Below are positions 16,104 to 25,967 of a stretch of 36,721 bases of DNA, in pieces. A program made the position numbers and the translations under genes. The notes beneath the pieces were generated by a model. The model was not told the origin of the DNA. It ran no database searches and saw only the letters and a program-made list of their open reading frames with translations. The stretch lies in IMG/VR virus record IMGVR_UViG_3300029908_000081, positions 1-36,721 of that record; one strand, written 5' to 3'. Position 1 is the first letter of the stretch, and the number at the start of each line of letters is the position of its first letter. This DNA is from a virus.

Positions 16104-19100
16104 TGACTCAAGAACGTAGAGTATGGAACTTTATACCCCCCGAATTACAGACGCCCCGCGCCGACAAAATTATCGCTTCTGCCGGTGATATCATGTTTGA
16201 ACCGGAAGAAGCCGGTTTTATAAACGGATATATTGGCGATACGTCATTATTAACTACTATTGATGCTTTACGTACCCCCAAAATAATAGAAAATAGCGCA
16301 AGCCGCCAAAAATATCAATTGTCAGTAGCCGCTGTTGTGTCTGATAATTCAGATAATATTATTGATGGGGTTTTTTATGATGATTTAGTTAGATTTTTAT
16401 CAATTAATGGAGCATTAACCAATGATGAGAATAGATTATTTTCAACCCCATTTTATTCATGGTCGCCCCCCATCGATTATGATAAGAATGTAAATTATGC
16501 CAAATATTATTGGTTGGGTGATGGTGATGCTATAGCTAATGGTAACTACGTAGTTAAAGAAATGTACGGATCACAACTGTTTGTCAATGTCGTGACTAAT
16601 GGTGAGTTTATTAACACCCCAGTTCGGATAGTAAATGGATTTCCTTCTACTGGTAATATTGGGGAATTAATTGAGGATGCATCTTCAGTTAATAGAATGA
16701 TTTATCGGTATAATGGTTTTGACTGGATACTGGTTAATTACAAGATATTAGCTGTAGGCACTACCGTTGCAGATTTTAATGAGGGTGATGTTGTTTATAT
16801 TCCTCAAACCGGAAAATACAATAACAGATTTTCATTGTTACGTTACTCAACAGAAAATGGTAGATGGTTAGTATTTCATCCTATTATTTCCGATACGTTA
16901 CCTGAAAATCCAGTATCAGGGATGATATGGGAAGATATTACAAACGCACCACAAAGAATTTTTCGTATCTTCTCTGGTAATAGTTGGCAAGCGCTGACAT
17001 TTTCAACGATTACTAATTTAAGTGGGGTAGCCGATCCCAATTTATGGTTTTATGATATAAGAATGATTAGTCCAATTACGGCTGATAATAACACATCAAT
17101 CGCCAATGATTATTGGGGACAAGATAATTGGTGGGTACATTATAATGATATGGGTGCCGCCGACAAGGCAGCGCTTGGCTCTAATGAACAAGCAATCCGT
17201 ATCATATTAGAATACTGGGCTGGTATTGAGTCCGGTTCAATATTATATGCCAATTATAGCAGAAACACTGCTCCAAATTTTAAACTGTATACAGTAGATG
17301 TGACTGATAATACTATTAAAGGGTTTGAAGTATTAGATTCAAATTTAGGTCCTCAATACTCACCAATATATTATTATGCTCTAGGTTCTGGTACCGCTGA
17401 TACAGTGCTAGGGTTTCCATTATCTTACAATACTAATGGGGAGTATAATTTTGATATTAACATCGAAAGTATGAATATTACATCAAACACAGTTAATATC
17501 ACTGGATATAGATATTTCAAAGACGTGATAACTGGTATTTATCATTCTATTTGGAGAAAGTCAACAGTATTAACACATCAAAATGTTGACGCTAATGGTG
17601 TTTTTGATGTACCAGCTAATATCAAATCTAACGCGAACCATATTAATCCATTAGAAACATCTAGATCACAAACATTATCACATATGGCATCTGTAATCGC
17701 GGCACAAGCGAATGTGTCTGGTAACGAATATGGTATCAACAGTTATAGATGGACAGAAAAAAATGTTGATCTTGGTGCCGTAATAATTGACTGTGAGAAC
17801 TCGTTATTACGTACTATGGCTTTATTAACATCGAATGATACTAACTTACCAGATACTATTAGATATTATTCTAGAGAGTATAACAGAGCTATCTTTAGAT
17901 TTCTTACTAAATTAGCTAGTAGATTTGAAGATGGTGTATTTTTTGATGTGACTGGTAAACTGATTGTTTCCCCCGTGGATGCGGTTGATGATATATGCAC
18001 TGAATTATTTTTTGCGAAGAGTGATCAATTTCCATATTATTATTCAGGTATGGGAACATATATCGAAAAGAATGTAGGTATTGGGGGAGTCGCCATTATT
18101 GGCTCTGCTCCCCGTCCTATTATGGTACCAACCAGTGCTGCGGTGGTTGGTACTTCTGCCACTTATAAGCCAGAAATATTTGTCGATTATGATGGTATTA
18201 CTAAAATAAGAGGTCATGACGGATCACTATATATTGCTTATAATGATGGTAGAGATGCGCTCATCATTGAATTAGAAAATAGATTTTTTAGTCAGGTACC
18301 GGATTATTTTAAAACAGAAAGTTTGACATTCAGTTCAAGGTTTGCATTATCCAATTTTGCATTGAGGAATTATTATGGTAATTTTATACCGACTACTTCT
18401 ATAGTTGCTGTCGATAAAATAGTAGATAATTATTTAACTCTCACTGGGATGCAAGCTGGCACACGAGTATTTTCTAATAATGGATGTGTTTATGCTGATT
18501 GGTCAGGAAATTCGTGGTATTCTACAGCGGCATCAGTTGATGATGTATTTTTGAATAAAAGCGACAACTCGTACTACATTTTTAATGGGTTTATAACAAA
18601 CAAAATCAATTATTGGAATTTCAACAATACGTTTGATTATTCTTATAATGAATATTTGTCTATAATCAGGCGCGACTTTGAAAGATGGTCCATCTCACAA
18701 AATTTAAATTTTGTTGAAAATAATAATTTTGACCAGAATAATAGATTTACATGGAATTACCGCACTTCTGGATTAGAAGGATATTATGCAGGAATTTATT
18801 CTAGAATTTTTAGAACCCCAAGAATAAATTCTCATCCTTGGGAAGTATTCGGATATACCATTCAACCCGGTTGGTGGACAGTCACTTATCCACCAACCAC
18901 GGTAAAAAGTGATGGGACGCCAAGATATTCAAACACTCATCCTATGTGGGATGATTTAAGAAATGGTGTTTATAATCGACCACAAAATTTAACAAATATC
19001 GCATTGGGTATCACGGCACCATTTCCTATTGATATTAATGGTGAATTGGTAGACCCTATTACTGCGGGAATTGTTTCTATTGAATCTTTGGATATGGAGA

Positions 19101-22100
19101 GGATTTCAGAAAATTGGGTATTCGGAGACGGTTCCCCTACCGAACAGTCATTTATTTCCTCTGTTGCTTATCCATTTTCTGTATCTCTTGCTGGTTATCT
19201 TATGAAACCCGGTGTGTGGTTAGATGTTAATTGGGCACATCTATATATAGATGTTGGACAAAATCAAGTATGGAATGGACCATATGTGGTCTATAACGAG
19301 ACATTAACTAGGGTGCCAATTGCTGATATTCCTATTTCCTTAGGATTGGATTCTAATGGAAGTGTTATAACAACTCCCGGCGTCCAGATGTGGTTGGCGG
19401 AATATGTAAAAAGAACGGGACAAAACACTAATACCGTTATAGGAAATATTGTTAATAACTCGCTTGTCCAACTCGGATGGAGGGCGTCAGGATTTCTTAA
19501 TAACAATAGAACGGTTGTTCAAAAACTTTCTGGTACTCGTATACCATTTGAAGACATGAATACTATTATTCATACAACGCCTCCAATTGAGGCTTATTTT
19601 TCCTCTGGTATGGTTATAGTGAGGGACGGTACCGGTTACCGTGTCTATGGGTATGACCTTTTCAATCCATTTTTTACCATAGACGAACCTAATGTTCCAT
19701 TGGTCGGAGGCTTGACCGAGGTCAGACAGGAGTTTACAGCCACGGTTAATCAAAATGTGTTTACAATGACACAATTATCGTTACCATTACCAAACTTATT
19801 TGGTGAAACGGCGTCGTTGGCTGTCATTCTAAATGGCGTTAATTTACAACCAATATATTATACTGTTAATAGTTCGACAACGTTAACATTAAATCCTAAT
19901 ATGAAGATAAACGCTGGTGACGTGTTGGTAGTGGTGGTATTGACTACGATGTCAAATCCTTCTACCCGATTAAAAACATTTAAAGTCAAAGGGGTAACTT
20001 TCACATATGCATCTGAAGGGACAGGAAATTACGTAAATTACGAGTATGGACATTATTTCGATACAGCCCCTCAAGTGATTAATTTCATGATTGGCTACGG
20101 AAGATACCTACAAAAACAAGGATGGGTTTTTGAAGATATGAATGCTGGTAGCCCATTGGATTGGATCAATGGAGCGAAACAATTTGCGACGTGGGTGTTG
20201 AGTAGTGATATTGCTTTGGTTCAAGGCGACATCCCGACGACCGAATTTTTCTTTAGTCCAATCGCGAAGAAGGCAAAATTCTCCGCTTCGTTCGGAACCG
20301 TGACGAATATTCAGTCTTTCCAGAATGGTGCATATGGTATACTAAACAGCAATGCATTACCAGTCAATAGTAATAAAATAGATATTAAAAGAATTAACGA
20401 TACTATTACTATAAATTCAACGCCTGATAATGAAGATATCTATGGAATAAGATTATATGTAGTTGAAACACAACATGCAGTGTTCTTTTCCAATATTACT
20501 AAATTCGGTGATTTGATCTATGATCCGTTACTCTCACTTGAAGTAAGCGCATTGAAAGTGAATGCATACAGAACTAAAAATTGGACAGGTAAATTTGAAG
20601 CGAATGGCTTTGTAATTCAACAAAATAGTTTAATTCCTAATTTTGAAAAACAAGTCACCGACATAAACAGATATTATGACCGTATCGATACTGTGGATGA
20701 CCCAGTGAAGCGGGATTCCGCCCGCGCCTTAGTGGGATGGGTACCAAATGATGTTTATATGGACCCAATCGGAGCCGAAGACAGATCGAGATTTGATTAC
20801 TTTGTTGGTATGATTAAGGCTAAAGGAACAACACGTCCTATTTTAGCATTCGCTAAAGGCACTCCTATGGGGACGAGTAATGTGGAAATATCGGAAAATT
20901 GGTTATGGAAAATTGGTGACTTCGGTGACACAAGGAAAGCTATTTCTGAATTCGTGGTAAAACCTACTGAAATAATGGATGATGTTCAAGTTATTAGATT
21001 TATTGATACGGCGTCTTCTGATAATAGAATATTAACAATTAATTCATTTAATAGAAATAGTCCTTCGACTACTCGGTGGGTGTATCCCCCCACCACATCA
21101 ACGGACGGGCTATCCAACGTGGAATTTCCAACTAATAAAAATTGCGTTCCACAAACAAAAGGTGTTAATTATAATATTAAAATAATTGATAGAAGTGCGG
21201 ATGAAATAATAGCAGAGTTATTTCATTATGATCCACAAATTGGTAAATTTGATCCAGAAACATTGACACAAATAGACTATTGGGGTCCTAGCGATCCCGC
21301 TCGGTACACCGATGGGTATGGTGCTACTTATTCTCCTAATGATAATTGGGGGGAAACCCAAATCGGTAAAATTTGGTGGGATGTTACTAATTTAGGATTT
21401 GCTGATTATACCACGTTGTTACCAGATTACAGATCGGTTGCGAAGGAATGGGGTAGGCTGAAATATTTTAAGGTCGTAGCGTCCCTTAATGGCGACGTAC
21501 TCACCTTACAAACGTTAGATGCATATACCGGATTACCGGCAGCACACGGGTTTGTTTATGATGGGTTTACAGTTACTATCTCTGATATGAACCCTGTTTC
21601 TCTAAATGGTATATATGCGGTAACCGTAGTAGATACTACAACCTTACAGACTGTAACGAATGCTGGTGTTTCGCTAGTGGCGAACACGGGTACCATGACG
21701 GTTGGTTCTGTTGATGTATACCAATGGGTTAGATCATCGTTAACCCCGGCGCAATACATTGCACAGGGTGTACAACAAGGAACCTTAACAGCATTACCAT
21801 ATGGGTTAGAAAACGCTTCTTATGTTACTAGTGTAGTAAATGGACAGGCTGGTAATTCTACTGTATATTACTATTATTGGGTTAAATCGTTAGGCGCTCT
21901 TAGCACCAATAAGGAGTTTACCGCACAAAATATTGCCGCTAGATTACAAGACCCTACGGGGGCTGGTTTATCATGGTTCGCACCAATTAATGAAAATTCT
22001 TTGTTATTACATTTAGGTGGACTAAAATTTGAAAATGGATATTCAATTCAAGTTACAGTGGATAGTAGAAAATGGGATTCTCACGATGAGTGGCTGGTTT

Positions 22101-24403
22101 CTTCTGAAACCAGTAGTAGTATAACACCACCTATACAGATTCTCAATAAGATTGTTGATAGTATTTTAGGTAGTGATGTTTCGGGAAATCCGGTCCCATG
22201 TGCTAAACTAGGTAGATTTGAACGCTATGGAATGTCAACATTCCCCGCGCAGAGCTTATTTTCTAATGTCAATTCAGCGAGAAATATATTTTTGAATACT
22301 ATAAATAGTATTTTAACAACTTATTATATTAATGATAATATTTTATTAAAGGAAATTGTAGCTAGACTGCCTGATAATTATTGGACGTATTCAAATTATA
22401 TTAACCCGTTATATACCAACCCAGTGCTTGTGGATACAGTCATATCTATTGGCGAGTTGAACAGACGGACTTCACTTAAGTATTTCATAAATGGGGATAT
22501 TGTAAAAGTAGTTCAGTCTGGAATAACTTCTCCATGGACAAACACTCAAACACCAATATGGTTCATATTAGAAAATAAAATATGGACTCCAATTGTATAT
22601 GAGAAGTGTGCTGTTCAATTACAACCGGTATTACTTAATGACCCAGTTAAAACACGCGAGTTGATACTGACTATTTTTGGTTATTTTTCTATTCTACAAC
22701 GAAATGAACTGATATCTAACTGTTTGTATGAGATGTTATACCAAAATCCGAAGTGTGATTGGGTTGAAAAATCTTCTTACGTTGATATGCGGATTGCTAC
22801 TGAAATTTCAACAGCACCGTATGTTCAGCCAGATTATATACAAGCTGTGGTAGATAATTTTTCAGACGTGAAACCGTTTCATACTAAACTGAGAAATTTG
22901 AATGTTATTGAGAGCGTATTAGACAACGCGGAGGTTATAATTACTGAAGAACCTATTATTAAAATTAATGAGTTAGTCAATAGACTTAATTGTGATGTTG
23001 CTGAAGAGGGTGGGGCAGACGGATTCCCAGCCGATGTTAGACCATCTGATTACACACATCCATATTTCAATAATTTTGGTATTGATGAGTATTATTATGA
23101 TCAAACAATAGTTTGTGATGCCACGGCTATTTACACAGTGGTTACAAAATATCCCCCATTTTTGTACAAATCTAAAATTGATCTGTACTATAAAGGGGTG
23201 CTTACTCAATTAGACGCATTTGGTCTTTCGATGAGTAAAAAGGCTTTTGATAATGCTTTAGTCATAACATTCTCATCTGCTCTTTCTAGTGATTTTAGTT
23301 TTGTCCTATCAATAGGTAGATCATTTTATCCTGATCTTCCTGCTGATTTTGAACATGATCCAGATAACGTTTTTATAAACTATTATGGTAAAGATTTAGA
23401 ACACCGTACATACACTTATATGCAAAATGGATTTGGTTATCCCTGTCAGGACGGTCCCTCTGAAGAACGGGTTGAATCGGCAATAACAGATAATGCATTT
23501 ATATCGCTAAAAACAAATTACACGAATGCCTTTGCTGGCGCTGACGGGATGCCAGCGGATTTGTACGGAGCCGATGTTGGTCTAACTGATAATGGGGTTA
23601 AAGATTATTTTATGTCCACTACTCCTAATACCGTTTACCCTGCCGGAACGTATGCATATCCGACTTCTACAGTGATATTGTCGATAGATGGCATCGTCTT
23701 TGAGGACTTTGTTGATTTCACCCTCGTTGAGGTAATTTATCAGGGTCAACAATTAGTACTCGGGGTAGATTATAATATAGAATTTTCTTCACCATATAAC
23801 AGGGTTGTTTTAACAAATGGAGTGAATCCACTTGAAAGTTTAACATTTGTATATAATGGATGGAATGTTGGAGATATTGGGGGATGGGTTTATGTATCTT
23901 CTCCTTCAATGATAAACTACAATGAAGGATGCCTAACACTAACAACACCAACCATTCCATTGAATCAATTCATTATATTAGACTATAAAAATAGCAGACC
24001 CGGTAATCAACAATTGATATCATTTACTAATGTTATGATTGTAAATGATGAACTCACATCTGCTACCATAAACAATATTACATATACCAATTTACCAGTT
24101 AACACATATAATATATTATTAACAGACACTGGCTCTATTGTAATGTGGAATGGTACTGTATGGGATGAAACGCAAGGATTATCAGATTGGACATCTGTAT
24201 ATGTTATAAACTCTGGTAATTTTTATATCAGTTCTGGAGGTCAGGTAATACAAAGTGACTTAACATCGGTTGGACAAGCAGTAGAGTATAATAATTTCGG
24301 GCGCGGTATTGTATCGGCAACTTATGCATATGGACAAAATCCACAAGGATCAATAGATACACCATCTGCATGTCAAATTTATAACGGTACCTCTGTTTTC
24401 TGA
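16103..24403 (+). CDS. Giant baseplate structural protein, 2766 residues
   Basis: One uninterrupted frame of 8.3 kb, the largest gene in the window. I do not recognise a catalytic domain. The composition is that of an extracellular virion protein: rich in Asn, Asp, Tyr and Trp, poor in Cys, no signal peptide. Its position directly after the gp6-like gene corresponds to gp7 (T4, 1032 residues) in the gene order gp6-gp7-gp8, so a wedge-periphery role is the best guess. Short FP-T-x-WxxDA-type segments recur in the first third (SVAAVVSDNSDNIIDGVFYD near 75; YAKYYWLGDGDAI near 135). NGV/DGI-type beta modules occur near residues 1240-1280 and 2525-2600, like those in the gp6-like and fibre proteins. 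It might be several wedge proteins fused. Confidence 0.75.
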   Translation: MTQERRVWNFIPPELQTPRADKIIASAGDIMFEPEEAGFINGYIGDTSLLTTIDALRTPKIIENSASRQKYQLSVAAVVSDNSDNIIDGVFYDDLVRFLSINGALTNDENRLFSTPFYSWSPPIDYDKNVNYAKYYWLGDGDAIANGNYVVKEMYGSQLFVNVVTNGEFINTPVRIVNGFPSTGNIGELIEDASSVNRMIYRYNGFDWILVNYKILAVGTTVADFNEGDVVYIPQTGKYNNRFSLLRYSTENGRWLVFHPIISDTLPENPVSGMIWEDITNAPQRIFRIFSGNSWQALTFSTITNLSGVADPNLWFYDIRMISPITADNNTSIANDYWGQDNWWVHYNDMGAADKAALGSNEQAIRIILEYWAGIESGSILYANYSRNTAPNFKLYTVDVTDNTIKGFEVLDSNLGPQYSPIYYYALGSGTADTVLGFPLSYNTNGEYNFDINIESMNITSNTVNITGYRYFKDVITGIYHSIWRKSTVLTHQNVDANGVFDVPANIKSNANHINPLETSRSQTLSHMASVIAAQANVSGNEYGINSYRWTEKNVDLGAVIIDCENSLLRTMALLTSNDTNLPDTIRYYSREYNRAIFRFLTKLASRFEDGVFFDVTGKLIVSPVDAVDDICTELFFAKSDQFPYYYSGMGTYIEKNVGIGGVAIIGSAPRPIMVPTSAAVVGTSATYKPEIFVDYDGITKIRGHDGSLYIAYNDGRDALIIELENRFFSQVPDYFKTESLTFSSRFALSNFALRNYYGNFIPTTSIVAVDKIVDNYLTLTGMQAGTRVFSNNGCVYADWSGNSWYSTAASVDDVFLNKSDNSYYIFNGFITNKINYWNFNNTFDYSYNEYLSIIRRDFERWSISQNLNFVENNNFDQNNRFTWNYRTSGLEGYYAGIYSRIFRTPRINSHPWEVFGYTIQPGWWTVTYPPTTVKSDGTPRYSNTHPMWDDLRNGVYNRPQNLTNIALGITAPFPIDINGELVDPITAGIVSIESLDMERISENWVFGDGSPTEQSFISSVAYPFSVSLAGYLMKPGVWLDVNWAHLYIDVGQNQVWNGPYVVYNETLTRVPIADIPISLGLDSNGSVITTPGVQMWLAEYVKRTGQNTNTVIGNIVNNSLVQLGWRASGFLNNNRTVVQKLSGTRIPFEDMNTIIHTTPPIEAYFSSGMVIVRDGTGYRVYGYDLFNPFFTIDEPNVPLVGGLTEVRQEFTATVNQNVFTMTQLSLPLPNLFGETASLAVILNGVNLQPIYYTVNSSTTLTLNPNMKINAGDVLVVVVLTTMSNPSTRLKTFKVKGVTFTYASEGTGNYVNYEYGHYFDTAPQVINFMIGYGRYLQKQGWVFEDMNAGSPLDWINGAKQFATWVLSSDIALVQGDIPTTEFFFSPIAKKAKFSASFGTVTNIQSFQNGAYGILNSNALPVNSNKIDIKRINDTITINSTPDNEDIYGIRLYVVETQHAVFFSNITKFGDLIYDPLLSLEVSALKVNAYRTKNWTGKFEANGFVIQQNSLIPNFEKQVTDINRYYDRIDTVDDPVKRDSARALVGWVPNDVYMDPIGAEDRSRFDYFVGMIKAKGTTRPILAFAKGTPMGTSNVEISENWLWKIGDFGDTRKAISEFVVKPTEIMDDVQVIRFIDTASSDNRILTINSFNRNSPSTTRWVYPPTTSTDGLSNVEFPTNKNCVPQTKGVNYNIKIIDRSADEIIAELFHYDPQIGKFDPETLTQIDYWGPSDPARYTDGYGATYSPNDNWGETQIGKIWWDVTNLGFADYTTLLPDYRSVAKEWGRLKYFKVVASLNGDVLTLQTLDAYTGLPAAHGFVYDGFTVTISDMNPVSLNGIYAVTVVDTTTLQTVTNAGVSLVANTGTMTVGSVDVYQWVRSSLTPAQYIAQGVQQGTLTALPYGLENASYVTSVVNGQAGNSTVYYYYWVKSLGALSTNKEFTAQNIAARLQDPTGAGLSWFAPINENSLLLHLGGLKFENGYSIQVTVDSRKWDSHDEWLVSSETSSSITPPIQILNKIVDSILGSDVSGNPVPCAKLGRFERYGMSTFPAQSLFSNVNSARNIFLNTINSILTTYYINDNILLKEIVARLPDNYWTYSNYINPLYTNPVLVDTVISIGELNRRTSLKYFINGDIVKVVQSGITSPWTNTQTPIWFILENKIWTPIVYEKCAVQLQPVLLNDPVKTRELILTIFGYFSILQRNELISNCLYEMLYQNPKCDWVEKSSYVDMRIATEISTAPYVQPDYIQAVVDNFSDVKPFHTKLRNLNVIESVLDNAEVIITEEPIIKINELVNRLNCDVAEEGGADGFPADVRPSDYTHPYFNNFGIDEYYYDQTIVCDATAIYTVVTKYPPFLYKSKIDLYYKGVLTQLDAFGLSMSKKAFDNALVITFSSALSSDFSFVLSIGRSFYPDLPADFEHDPDNVFINYYGKDLEHRTYTYMQNGFGYPCQDGPSEERVESAITDNAFISLKTNYTNAFAGADGMPADLYGADVGLTDNGVKDYFMSTTPNTVYPAGTYAYPTSTVILSIDGIVFEDFVDFTLVEVIYQGQQLVLGVDYNIEFSSPYNRVVLTNGVNPLESLTFVYNGWNVGDIGGWVYVSSPSMINYNEGCLTLTTPTIPLNQFIILDYKNSRPGNQQLISFTNVMIVNDELTSATINNITYTNLPVNTYNILLTDTGSIVMWNGTVWDETQGLSDWTSVYVINSGNFYISSGGQVIQSDLTSVGQAVEYNNFGRGIVSATYAYGQNPQGSIDTPSACQIYNGTSVF

Positions 24404-24404
24404 T

Positions 24405-24412
24405 AGTAAATA
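24405..24412 (+). promoter_or_regulatory. Late-type promoter box AGTAAATA
   Basis: AGTAAATA directly after the giant gene, 19 bases before the ATG at 24432. A ribosome site TAGGAA sits between. TAAATAT (24407-24413) can pair with ATATTTA (24424-24430), placing the ribosome site in the loop of a weak A/T stem. Confidence 0.45.
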
Positions 24413-24431
24413 TAGAATAGGAAATATTTAA

Positions 24432-25031
24432 ATGAAATTTATGGATAATACCGGAATCTATATGGAAGGTCATGTTAAGATTAAAGAATTCTTAACAATG
24501 GAAGACCGTGAATTAGATAACCCGTGCCGGATTCTTCTTGACAAACGCAATAGTGTTAATCCCGAAAATCTTTCAATAGTTATTGCGCGAGGCTTGTCTA
24601 ATCAAAATAATGGAAGCATTTATAGTATGGCTTTTGGTACAGGAGGTGCCACTATAGATAACGCTGGAAATATTCAATATGCTACTCCTAATACATTGGG
24701 TAATGCTTCTTTAAATAATCAGGTTTATTTTAAAGTGGTTAATGATAATAGTGCATTGACTAATAACAACATTATCATTATCCGACACATAAATGGAGTG
24801 TCATTCTCGGATGTGGAAATACACTGTGTTCTTGGAAAAAACGAGCCTTATGGTCAAATAGCGACAGATAGTACTGGACCAACGTCAACATCAACCCAAT
24901 TTACTTTTAATGAAATTGGTCTTAAAAGTGCAGATGGGTTGTTATTGACTCATATAACATTCAATCCCATACTCAAATCGAGTAACAGAATTTTTGAAGT
25001 TGTTTACACCATTCGTTGTAATGTGAATTAA
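24432..25031 (+). CDS. Baseplate or fibre-attachment structural protein, unidentified
   Basis: A 199-residue protein I do not recognise. It has no membrane segment or signal peptide. The composition (Asn/Thr/Ser-rich, few Lys and Arg after residue 60) and alternating hydrophobic pattern suggest a beta-rich virion protein. The N-terminus is more charged (GHVKIKEFLTMEDRELDNPC). It sits between the giant baseplate gene and fibre-like genes, where T4 has gp8 to gp11, so a connector between baseplate rim and fibres is plausible by position only. Ribosome site AGGAAA precedes the ATG. The next gene starts 10 bases after the stop, so they are co-transcribed. Confidence 0.7.
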   Translation: MKFMDNTGIYMEGHVKIKEFLTMEDRELDNPCRILLDKRNSVNPENLSIVIARGLSNQNNGSIYSMAFGTGGATIDNAGNIQYATPNTLGNASLNNQVYFKVVNDNSALTNNNIIIIRHINGVSFSDVEIHCVLGKNEPYGQIATDSTGPTSTSTQFTFNEIGLKSADGLLLTHITFNPILKSSNRIFEVVYTIRCNVN

Positions 25032-25041
25032 AGGATATAAA

Positions 25042-25692
25042 ATGAGTTTCCCATATATTATTGATAACACCGCAGGACAAACCGTCGCTACAATCACACC
25101 AGCTACAAATACCGGCGCAACTTTCCCGATAACGATGTACGGATATGGCTGGTCGCCGTGGTCACCTGTATTATTACAAAATGATTATCAGCTTATGGAA
25201 AATTTTGCAAGTGCGACACCTCCTACTAATCCGGTTCCGGGAATGTGGAATTTTTCAACCACTACGAAAGAAATGTATTTTAACGACTCGGTAACTTGGC
25301 AACAAGTTGTTACCGCGAGTAATAGCATTTCCGCTGGTTTTAATATGGATGTTGCTGCGATAAATATTGATTTTACTCAAACTGGATCAACAGTTATATT
25401 TACCTATCCTAATGATGGTAAAAAATATCATCCTGTTAGTATTATGTTGATACCAACCACAACACCGACAAACACTCTCCCACCCACATTTAATTTGAAT
25501 GTACATGATTTGGACGATGTTATGGAAAATGTAAGTATCATCAATCCTAATGTTAATTCCCACACGATATTTCCGATAGAAGGAACCACTAGATTTTTAT
25601 ACACTGCTGGGGATCAATTGAAATTAAATATAACAACCCCTGCAAATAATACTTTAAATATGCAGGTGTTAATTTTCGGTCTTATAAACTAA
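25042..25692 (+). CDS. Tail fibre or fibre-adaptor-like structural protein
   Basis: A 216-residue protein. Residues about 30-95 (MYGYGWSPWSPVLLQNDYQL, then MENFASATPPTNPVPGMWNF, then MYFNDSVTWQQV) follow the pattern of phage fibre N-terminal modules of the form PPxNPVPGQLWYDxxxxxxxxxxGTxW, which occur at baseplate-attachment ends. The rest is beta-rich with no known motif to me. It is translated from ribosome site AAAGGA, 6 bases before the ATG, and is followed by a strong hairpin terminator whose 5' arm begins at the last base of the stop codon. Confidence 0.7.
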   Translation: MSFPYIIDNTAGQTVATITPATNTGATFPITMYGYGWSPWSPVLLQNDYQLMENFASATPPTNPVPGMWNFSTTTKEMYFNDSVTWQQVVTASNSISAGFNMDVAAINIDFTQTGSTVIFTYPNDGKKYHPVSIMLIPTTTPTNTLPPTFNLNVHDLDDVMENVSIINPNVNSHTIFPIEGTTRFLYTAGDQLKLNITTPANNTLNMQVLIFGLIN

Positions 25693-25729
25693 AAGTGCGT
25701 TCATACCCACTCAGGTATGAACGCACTTT
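25692..25729. terminator. Bidirectional hairpin terminator between convergent genes
   Basis: Perfect 16-bp stem AAAGTGCGTTCATACC (25692-25707) with GGTATGAACGCACTTT (25714-25729), 6-base loop CACTCA. The loop holds the stop codon of the minus-strand 64-residue gene (25711-25713), so one arm is coding. T-rich DNA flanks both sides, though neither run is long. Confidence 0.85.
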
Positions 25730-25905
25730 GTCTTTCTGCGCATTTGTTCTCTGAAAAATTTACCCGTGTATTCACAAGTTTCTCTACTTTGGAAACCGCT
25801 GATAGATTCAAACGTAACAGTATGAGGTGGCATCGCGTATGGATTTTCCGTTGGAAATTGCAATGGCAACGTTGATGTTGCAATAATTATTAATATCCAA
25901 GTCAT
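25711..25905 (-). CDS. Small exported or membrane-anchored protein, 64 residues
   Basis: A short minus-strand gene set between two plus-strand tail genes. It is supported by a strong ribosome site (AAGGAG, 8 bases before the ATG), by its own terminator, and by near-complete filling of the gap. The N-terminus is hydrophobic (MTWILIIIATSTLPLQF), a possible signal peptide or anchor. Two cysteines (in RETCEYTGKFF and RRKTKCVHT) could form a disulfide outside the cytoplasm. I recall small phage proteins of this shape (MTWxLI start, Cys and basic tail) but know no function. The overlapping 60-residue frame at 25701-25883 lacks a ribosome site. A function in the host envelope is a guess. Confidence 0.7.
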   Translation of the reverse strand: MTWILIIIATSTLPLQFPTENPYAMPPHTVTFESISGFQSRETCEYTGKFFREQMRRKTKCVHT

Positions 25906-25939
25906 ATAAAATTCTCCTTCCTTATAAAGTATGCAATTT

Positions 25940-25947
25940 TATAAATA
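25940..25947 (+). promoter_or_regulatory. T4-type late promoter box TATAAATA
   Basis: Exact match to the T4 late box, 20 bases before the ATG at 25968, with ribosome site TAGGAA between. It would start a transcript for the tail fibre gene. It abuts a minus-strand TAAATA box; the joint sequence TAAATATATTTA (25942-25953) is a perfect palindrome. Confidence 0.7.
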
Positions 25948-25955
25948 TATTTAGT
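25948..25955 (-). promoter_or_regulatory. Possible divergent late-type box ACTAAATA
   Basis: On the minus strand ACTAAATA lies back to back with the plus-strand TATAAATA. It is 42 bases before the ATG of the 64-residue gene, which has its own ribosome site. It may be real or a by-product of the palindrome. Confidence 0.3.
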
Positions 25956-25967
25956 AGGAAATAAATA

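Noticed and set aside
22300-22307. TATAAATA inside the giant gene
   Set aside because: No start codon with a ribosome site of a separate frame follows; it is within a continuous coding frame.
25701-25883. 60-residue minus-strand frame overlapping the 64-residue gene
   Set aside because: It has no ribosome site, while the overlapping frame has AAGGAG and a plausible N-terminus.
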